NCBI GenBank assembly: GCA_937944065.1
Contig: CALDZS010000256.1
Coordinates: forward strand, 1-18,414
Length of the DNA: 18,414 nt
Direction of reading: 5' to 3'
Source: an uncultured Amylibacter sp.
GTDB taxonomy: Bacteria; Pseudomonadota; Alphaproteobacteria; Rhodobacterales; Rhodobacteraceae
Shown here: positions 13,507 to 18,414 of the stretch, piece by piece
Position numbering within the stretch: the first letter of the stretch is position 1
Layout: every line of letters begins with the position of its first letter
Notes under the pieces: generated by a model
What the model saw: the letters and a program-made list of their open reading frames with translations, nothing else
Databases searched by the model: none
Told to the model about the DNA's origin: nothing
Program-made: the position numbers and the translations under genes

Positions 13507-15084
13507 ATGTTAAAGAAAATCTTACCCGTAACCACGGCGCTTTTGATGACTGGCGGAATGGCCTATGCGGATTATTCGCTGACAGTTCTACACACAAACG
13601 ATTTTCACGCGCGGTTTGAACCGATCAGCAAGTATGACAGCGGCTGTAGCGCTGAAGATAATACCGAAGGCAAGTGTTTCGGTGGCTCTGCCCGTCTGGT
13701 CGAGGCCGTCAAGGCAGCACGTTCGCGGACGAATAATTCAATCCTTGTGGATGGCGGTGATCAGTTCCAAGGCACGCTGTTTTATACATATTACAAAGGC
13801 AAAGTCGCCGCCGAGATGATGAACAAGCTGGGCTATGACGCGATGACTGTGGGCAACCATGAATTCGACGATGGGCCAGAAGTGCTGCGCGGCTTTATGG
13901 ATGCGGTTGGCTTCCCGGTATTGATGTCCAACGCGGATGTATCAGCAGAACCCGCGTTGGCGGGCAAATTGGCCAAGTCAACCGTGATAGAGCGTGGTGG
14001 CGAAAAGCTGGGTCTGATCGGATTGACCCCAGAAGACACAGATGAATTGGCCTCACCTGGTGACAATGTCACCTTTAGTGATCCAGTTGCGGCGGTGCAG
14101 GGCGAGGTTGATCAGCTAACGGCGCAAGGCGTGAACAAGATCATCGTTCTCTCACACTCCGGATATGCTGTGGATCAAAAGGTTGCAGCAGAGACGACAG
14201 GTGTTGATATCATCGTCGGCGGTCATTCGAACACGTTGTTGTCAAACTCTAACGAGCGTGCGGTCGGGCCATACCCTACCATGGTTGGTGAAACCGCAAT
14301 TGTGCAAGCCTATGCTTACGGTAAATTCTTGGGCGAATTGAACGTCACGTTTGACGATGCTGGCGCGATTAAATCAGCAATCGGAGAGCCGTTGGTCATG
14401 GATGCAAGCGTGACCGAGGACGCCGCGACCAAGGCGCGTATTGCCGAGTTGGCAGTGCCGTTGCAAGAAATTCGGGACAAGGTCGTGGCCAGTTCTTCTA
14501 CCGCAATCATGGGTGAACGCGATATGTGTCGTGTGCAAGAATGCGAGATGGGTAATCTGATTGCCGACGCCATGCTTGCGCGCGTTAAAAGCCAAGGTGT
14601 GCAGATTGCCATCCAAAATTCTGGAGGTATTCGCGCCAGCATAGATGCGGGTGACGTGACAATGGGCGAAGTGCTAACCGTTCTGCCATTCCAAAACACG
14701 CTGTCCACATTCGAGGTGACAGGTCAAACTATGATCGACGCGCTAGAGAACGGCGTGAGCCAAGTGGAAGAGGTTAAAGGCCGTTTCCCACAAGTGGCCG
14801 GGATGAAATTTGTATGGAATCCCTCTATTGCTCCGGGTGAAGGTCGCATTGTCGAGGTCTTGGTTGAAGGTGCCGATGGCTATTCACCTATCGATCCTGC
14901 CGCGACCTACAGCGTTGTTTCCAACAATTATGTACGCGGTGGTGGGGACGGATATAAAATGTTCCGCTCGGCTGCTAACGCCTATGATTTTGGTCCCGAC
15001 CTTGCGGATGTCGTGGCCGAGTATTTGGCGGAAAAGTCGGGCACGTATGCGCAGTATAAAGATGGGCGCCTTGCCAAAAAATAA
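13507..15084 (+). CDS. Exported 5'-nucleotidase (UshA/5'-nucleotidase family)
   Basis: This periplasmic metallophosphatase removes phosphate from nucleotides (and possibly UDP-sugars or cyclic dinucleotides) to give nucleosides for import. The 525-residue precursor has a signal peptide (hydrophobic core 5-17, probable cleavage after AYA at residue 21). Dinuclear metal motifs: LHTNDFHARFEP (Asp32, His34), VDGGDQF (Asp85), VGNHEFD (Asn117, His118), LSHSGY (His217) and GGHSNT (His240). The C-terminal substrate domain has NSGGIRA (371-377), FPQVAGMKF (427-435) and NNYVRGGGDGYKMF (473-486). Cysteine pairs 47/57 and 341/346 could be disulfides in the periplasm. The ATG follows CTGGAGA. It is the last gene before the terminator at 15131. 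Specificity among 5'-nucleotides is not readable. Confidence 0.92.
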   Translation: MLKKILPVTTALLMTGGMAYADYSLTVLHTNDFHARFEPISKYDSGCSAEDNTEGKCFGGSARLVEAVKAARSRTNNSILVDGGDQFQGTLFYTYYKGKVAAEMMNKLGYDAMTVGNHEFDDGPEVLRGFMDAVGFPVLMSNADVSAEPALAGKLAKSTVIERGGEKLGLIGLTPEDTDELASPGDNVTFSDPVAAVQGEVDQLTAQGVNKIIVLSHSGYAVDQKVAAETTGVDIIVGGHSNTLLSNSNERAVGPYPTMVGETAIVQAYAYGKFLGELNVTFDDAGAIKSAIGEPLVMDASVTEDAATKARIAELAVPLQEIRDKVVASSSTAIMGERDMCRVQECEMGNLIADAMLARVKSQGVQIAIQNSGGIRASIDAGDVTMGEVLTVLPFQNTLSTFEVTGQTMIDALENGVSQVEEVKGRFPQVAGMKFVWNPSIAPGEGRIVEVLVEGADGYSPIDPAATYSVVSNNYVRGGGDGYKMFRSAANAYDFGPDLADVVAEYLAEKSGTYAQYKDGRLAKK

Positions 15085-15130
15085 CGATGTTTGCGCTTGG
15101 ACGCGTAACCATGTAGTTAGGCTTACCACT

Positions 15131-15163
15131 TGCTTTGGCATTCACCCGTGCCAAAGCATTTTT
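15131..15163 (+). terminator. Rho-independent terminator after the salvage operon
   Basis: TGCTTTGGCA (15131-15140) and TGCCAAAGCA (15149-15158) form a perfect 10-bp stem with an eight-base loop, followed directly by five T (15159-15163). It lies 46 bases after the 5'-nucleotidase stop and only 27 bases before the amn ATG, so it separates amn from the operon or attenuates read-through into it. Confidence 0.8.
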
Positions 15164-15190
15164 GTACCCAAATCTTAAAGCAGGATAAAA

Positions 15191-16663
15191 ATGAATAAAA
15201 AGAAGCTGTCGATTCAAACACCCCCAATTCCGCAACCTGTCTATTGCGAAACCAGCAAAGCCGCGCTGGCTCATATCAGTAAGCTGTATTTCGAGGGGAT
15301 AAATTTTCTGGCTGAAAAGCTGGCATCGGTGGATGCAGATCAGGAACCGACAGAACGTTTTCGCGCTTTTTATCCAGAGATACGGGTTAAAACCACCAGC
15401 TATTCCAAGGTGGATAGCCGTTTGTCATACGGGTATGTTAACCGGCCTGGGGTTTATGCGACCACAATTACCCGCCCGGATCTTTTCCATAATTACCTGA
15501 CCGAACAGTTGGACCTGCTAATCGAAAATCACGGTATTGCGGTCAGTGTTGGCCTGTCTGAAACGCCAATTCCAATTCACTTTGCGCTTCAGGGGGTGGA
15601 AGGGGCATCGATAAATCTGCCGATGGAATTTCCATTGCGCGACGTGTTCGATGTTCCTGATTTAAACACGACCAACGATCATATCGTGAATGGGGTCAGG
15701 CCGAATAGTGACGAGGATTGCTTTCCTTTGGCTCCGTTCACTGCGCAACGAATTGATTATTCGTTGGCGCGCTTGTCCCATTATACTGCGACAGATGTGG
15801 AACATTTTCAGAACCATGTGCTATTCACCAACTATCAGTTCTACGTCGGTGAGTTCGAGGCGTATGCCCGCGAAATGCTGGCCGACAAAAACAGCGGTTA
15901 CACTAGCTTTGTCGCGACTGGAAATCAAGAAATTACTGATCAAGATGGCAGTTTAACTGTTCCCGATAAATTGCCGCAAATGCCGACATATCATTTGAAA
16001 CGAGGCGACCGTGGCGGGATCACATTGGTCAATATCGGGGTAGGGCCTTCGAATGCGAAAACAGCCACCGATCATATTGCGGTCTTGCGACCGCATGCTT
16101 GGCTGATGGTTGGGCATTGTGCGGGCCTGCGGAATTCTCAAAATCTGGGGGACTATGTTTTGGCACACGCCTATGTGCGCGAAGACAATGTTTTGGACAG
16201 CGATCTGCCCAATTGGATACCCATTCCACCGCTGGCAGAGGTGCAAATAGCACTTGAAACAGCGGTGGATGATATCACGGCACTTAAAGGGTACGAGCTG
16301 AAAAGCATTCTTCGCACAGGCACCGTGGCGAGTGTTGATAATCGCAATTGGGAATTGCGTGAAACCAGTGGTCCGATTATGCGCCTGAGCCAATCGCGTG
16401 CAATTGCGTTGGACATGGAAAGTGCGGCGATTGCGGCCAATGGGTTCCGTTTCCGCGTACCTTATGGAACCTTACTATGTGTCTCTGACAAACCCCTGCA
16501 TGGAGAGCTGAAATTACCGGGTATGGCCAGCGATTTCTATACCACGCAGGTTGCCCGCCATCTGAAAATCGGCATTCGCACGATGGAGATTTTGCGTGAA
16601 ATGCCGCCCGAACGTCTGCATTCGCGGAAACTGCGCAGCTTTGAAGAAACTGCATTTAGATAG
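15191..16663 (+). CDS. amn: AMP nucleosidase
   Basis: This cytoplasmic enzyme hydrolyses AMP to adenine and ribose 5-phosphate and helps set the adenylate pool. The 490 residues are close to E. coli Amn (484). The N-terminal AMP-nucleosidase domain covers about 15-180. The C-terminal part has the nucleoside-phosphorylase fold: VATGNQEITD (241-250), VNIGVGPSNAK (280-290), GHCAGLR (308-314), LDMESAA (407-413) and the catalytic-Asp region VSDKPLHGELKLPG (431-444). The ATG at 15191 follows AGCAGGA. It lies just past an intrinsic terminator, so it must use read-through or a promoter in 15085-15130, where I find none that is convincing. Its product ribose 5-phosphate is the same as that of ribokinase in the upstream operon. 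Confidence 0.93.
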   Translation: MNKKKLSIQTPPIPQPVYCETSKAALAHISKLYFEGINFLAEKLASVDADQEPTERFRAFYPEIRVKTTSYSKVDSRLSYGYVNRPGVYATTITRPDLFHNYLTEQLDLLIENHGIAVSVGLSETPIPIHFALQGVEGASINLPMEFPLRDVFDVPDLNTTNDHIVNGVRPNSDEDCFPLAPFTAQRIDYSLARLSHYTATDVEHFQNHVLFTNYQFYVGEFEAYAREMLADKNSGYTSFVATGNQEITDQDGSLTVPDKLPQMPTYHLKRGDRGGITLVNIGVGPSNAKTATDHIAVLRPHAWLMVGHCAGLRNSQNLGDYVLAHAYVREDNVLDSDLPNWIPIPPLAEVQIALETAVDDITALKGYELKSILRTGTVASVDNRNWELRETSGPIMRLSQSRAIALDMESAAIAANGFRFRVPYGTLLCVSDKPLHGELKLPGMASDFYTTQVARHLKIGIRTMEILREMPPERLHSRKLRSFEETAFR

Positions 16664-16693
16664 GTTTAAGGCCGCATTGTCCGTTTGGCTGGC

Positions 16694-17173
16694 TTAGTAA
16701 TCGTCACCAGCATATCGATTTGGCAATGCTTCGGCCGCTTGGTTCCCGATGAATTTGGCCCAGACACCGCCAGGGCGCCAAATTCCATCCATCAGAGCGT
16801 GGGCTTCTTTCGCTGAACCACCACCGCCGCTTTGCGCGTATCTGTAGAAGAATGCCGAGACGCGCGCATTGTAAATGCAATGTACGTGTATCGTCTGACC
16901 ATGCAGGGATTCAAGCATGTCACAAAAATCGGAAAAATCTTGATCAGTTGGATTTTCAAAATCGACGGGTATGTAGACATATGTCATACCAAGGCTGGCC
17001 ACAGTTGCGGCCTCGTCGTCAAGCGCGCCGTCGTTTGTATGTGGTCCTAGATTGATAATATGAGTGACGCCCAATTCCTTAACGTCTGCCAGCTGCGCCT
17101 CGGTTGGTTGCCCAGACAGGCTAATATTCTCGCTTACGCGCCGCCAATTCAAGATTTCAGGAATGTCACGCAT
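16694..17173 (-). CDS. DUF442-like cysteine phosphatase (tyrosine phosphatase family)
   Basis: This 159-residue cytoplasmic protein resembles the small DUF442/tyrosine-phosphatase-like family. It has the SGQPTEAQLADVKELGVTHIINLG opening (20-43) and an active-site-like loop HVHCIYNARVSAF (96-108) with Cys99 and Arg104. Only four residues separate Cys and Arg, and the usual glycine is missing, whereas classical protein tyrosine phosphatases have Cx5R. Asp71 (VDFENPTDQDF) may be the general acid. Catalysis is therefore uncertain. The ATG at 17171-17173 has AGAGG five bases upstream. It is convergent with amn (30-base gap) and divergent from the molybdopterin oxidoreductase gene. No signal peptide is seen. 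Confidence 0.78.
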   Translation of the reverse strand: MRDIPEILNWRRVSENISLSGQPTEAQLADVKELGVTHIINLGPHTNDGALDDEAATVASLGMTYVYIPVDFENPTDQDFSDFCDMLESLHGQTIHVHCIYNARVSAFFYRYAQSGGGGSAKEAHALMDGIWRPGGVWAKFIGNQAAEALPNRYAGDDY

Positions 17174-17334
17174 GGCGGCCTCTTTTCTTTCGGTTAAATA
17201 GAATTATAGCTTAAATTTTGTCGATTTGTATCAAGATATCTAGCGCATTGGGTTGCGATATCGAGGATTTAGTTTCGGAAAACCCAAAGCCGCTATTCAT
17301 ATCGCTTTAGGAATAGTTTTCCATTGGCGTGACG

Positions 17335-17375
17335 CTAAAGGTTTCGTATTCTATTTTTAAGTACTCCTTTAGGAA
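17335..17375 (+). promoter_or_regulatory. Repeats in the leader of the molybdopterin oxidoreductase gene
   Basis: CTTTAGGAA is directly repeated at 17305-17313 and 17367-17375. CTAAAGG (17335-17341) is the exact inverse of CCTTTAG (17366-17372). The second direct copy contains the probable AGGA ribosome-binding site (17371-17374), so a leader hairpin could hide it. Alternatively these are operator half-sites. The 212-base gap otherwise shows two GATATC sites (17235, 17257) and no clear promoter. Confidence 0.3.
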
Positions 17376-17385
17376 AGAATTTTAC

Positions 17386-18414
17386 GTGGCCCAGCCCCCT
17401 GTCCTTGATACCTCTCCAGAAATTTCTGATGAAATCCGCCAAACCACTTGTTACATGTGTGCCTGTCGCTGCGGGATCAACGTTCATATGAAAGACGGCA
17501 AAGTTGCTTATATCGAAGGTAACAAAGACCACCCAGTGAACAAGGGCGTTTTGTGCGCCAAAGGGTCTGCTGGTATCATGCAGGTTAACGCACCATCGCG
17601 TCTGAAATCACCGTTGAAACGTGTAGGTGAACGTGGATCAGGAGAGTTCGAAGAAATTTCGTGGGAAGAGGCGCTGACAACCGTATCAGATCGTTTGACG
17701 AAAGTTCGTGCCGACAATCCAGACAAGCTGGCGTTTTTCACGGGTCGTGATCAGTCGCAATCGTTTACATCTATGTTCGCCCAATCATACGGTACACCGA
17801 ACTATGCCGCGCACGGTGGGTTCTGTTCTGTGAACATGGCGGCCGCTGGCATTTACACAATGGGCGGCGCGTTTTGGGAATTTGGTCAACCGGACTGGGA
17901 TCATACCAAAATGTTTATGATCTTTGGCGTGGCAGAAGACCACGACAGTAACCCGATCAAAATTGGTCTAGGTAAGTTGAAAAAACGCGGCGCCAAGATA
18001 GTTGGCGTCAACCCAATCCGGTCTGGCTATAACGCGATTGCGGATGAATGGGTTGGGATCACCCCGGGTACCGACGGTTTGTTTATCACAGCGATGATCC
18101 ATGAGCTGATGAAAGCTGGAAAAATCGATCTGCATTATCTGGCGCAATATACCAACGCGCCCGTGTTGTTGGACAGTGATCCGAAATCAGACAGCTATGG
18201 CCTGTTTTTACGTGACAAAGATGGCAAACCCTTGGTGATCGACCGTAAGACAGGCAAAAAAGTCGCCTTCGACAAGAAAGGCGTGCGTCCTGATCTGAAC
18301 GGATCTATTCGCGTCGCAGGCATCACGCATACGACAGTGTTCCACAAAATCGCACAGACATATATGGACCCAAAGCACGCGCCAGAAAACATTGCTGAAA
18401 AATGTGGCCTGAGC
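17386..18414 (+). CDS. Molybdopterin oxidoreductase, SoeA/Fdh-like, partial
   Basis: This is the N-terminal 343 residues of a bis-MGD molybdoenzyme catalytic subunit; the frame is open at the window edge. The Fe4S4 domain begins CYMCACRCG with Cys22, Cys25, Cys29 and later Cys57 (LCAKG), the C-x2-C-x3-C-xn-C pattern, plus an extra Cys27. The Mo-ligand position appears to be Cys147 in AAHGGFCSVNM. No twin-arginine signal is present, so this subunit is probably cytoplasmic. That fits SoeA-type sulfite dehydrogenases or cytoplasmic formate-dehydrogenase-like enzymes rather than periplasmic Nap or DMSO reductase. The proposed GTG start gives AQPPVLDTSPEISDEIRQTTC and follows AGGAAAG at a rather long 11-base spacing; no other in-frame start is closer. 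Partner Fe-S and membrane subunits would be expected to the right. Confidence 0.85.
   Translation, partial: MAQPPVLDTSPEISDEIRQTTCYMCACRCGINVHMKDGKVAYIEGNKDHPVNKGVLCAKGSAGIMQVNAPSRLKSPLKRVGERGSGEFEEISWEEALTTVSDRLTKVRADNPDKLAFFTGRDQSQSFTSMFAQSYGTPNYAAHGGFCSVNMAAAGIYTMGGAFWEFGQPDWDHTKMFMIFGVAEDHDSNPIKIGLGKLKKRGAKIVGVNPIRSGYNAIADEWVGITPGTDGLFITAMIHELMKAGKIDLHYLAQYTNAPVLLDSDPKSDSYGLFLRDKDGKPLVIDRKTGKKVAFDKKGVRPDLNGSIRVAGITHTTVFHKIAQTYMDPKHAPENIAEKCGLS

Noticed and set aside
15953..16393. 146-codon - strand frame over amn
   Set aside because: It is a shadow of the AMP nucleosidase catalytic region; the protein is His- and Gln-rich and of no family.
17386..18414. Firm naming as soeA or fdhA
   Set aside because: Only the N-terminal third is visible and the partner subunits lie outside the window, so the symbol was left empty.

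Overview
The window looks like chromosomal DNA from an alphaproteobacterium, most likely a marine Rhodobacteraceae (Roseobacter group) member of moderate GC content. The grounds are protein character and gene combination only: a divergent LuxR/LuxI pair, a BMP-type nucleoside ABC transporter with a 5'-nucleotidase, and a molybdopterin oxidoreductase resembling the cytoplasmic sulfite dehydrogenase SoeA type. No database search was possible.

Layout. Positions 1-536 hold no gene I can defend, only short repeats. Positions 537-764 (-) encode a 75-residue protein with two CxxC pairs. Positions 931-2311 hold an acyl-homoserine-lactone quorum-sensing pair: luxR (-) and luxI (+), divergent, with a candidate lux box between them. 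luxI runs convergently into a MATE efflux gene (2308-3663, -) with a 4-base overlap. Next come a zinc-independent MDR oxidoreductase (3892-4989, -) and, divergent from it, a carboxymuconolactone-decarboxylase-family gene (5186-5575, +).

The core is a tightly packed + strand cluster (5695-15084) for nucleotide and nucleoside salvage: ribokinase, nucleoside hydrolase, a 2-oxoglutarate/Fe(II) oxygenase of the isopenicillin-N-synthase type, a BMP substrate-binding protein, a two-domain ABC ATPase, two permeases, cytidine deaminase and an exported 5'-nucleotidase. A good intrinsic terminator closes it at 15131-15163, and an AMP nucleosidase gene (15191-16663) follows. The inferred logic is as follows. 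Periplasmic 5'-nucleotidase strips phosphate from nucleotides. The ABC system imports the nucleosides. Cytidine deaminase and nucleoside hydrolase process them to base and ribose, and ribokinase makes ribose 5-phosphate. AMP nucleosidase gives the same two product types from intracellular AMP. The oxygenase is the unexplained member and may act on a nucleobase or nucleoside.

After amn lie a small cysteine-phosphatase-like gene (16694-17173, -) and the 5' part of a molybdopterin oxidoreductase gene (from 17386, +) that runs off the window.

The observations most worth a second look are: the oxygenase embedded in the salvage operon; an 11-bp perfect hairpin inside the first codons of the ABC ATPase gene, just after the binding-protein gene; the near-perfect 28-bp palindrome with a third copy of its arm beside the luxR 3' end; and the candidate lux box at the expected distance from luxI. 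No CRISPR array, insertion sequence, rRNA or tRNA gene was seen.
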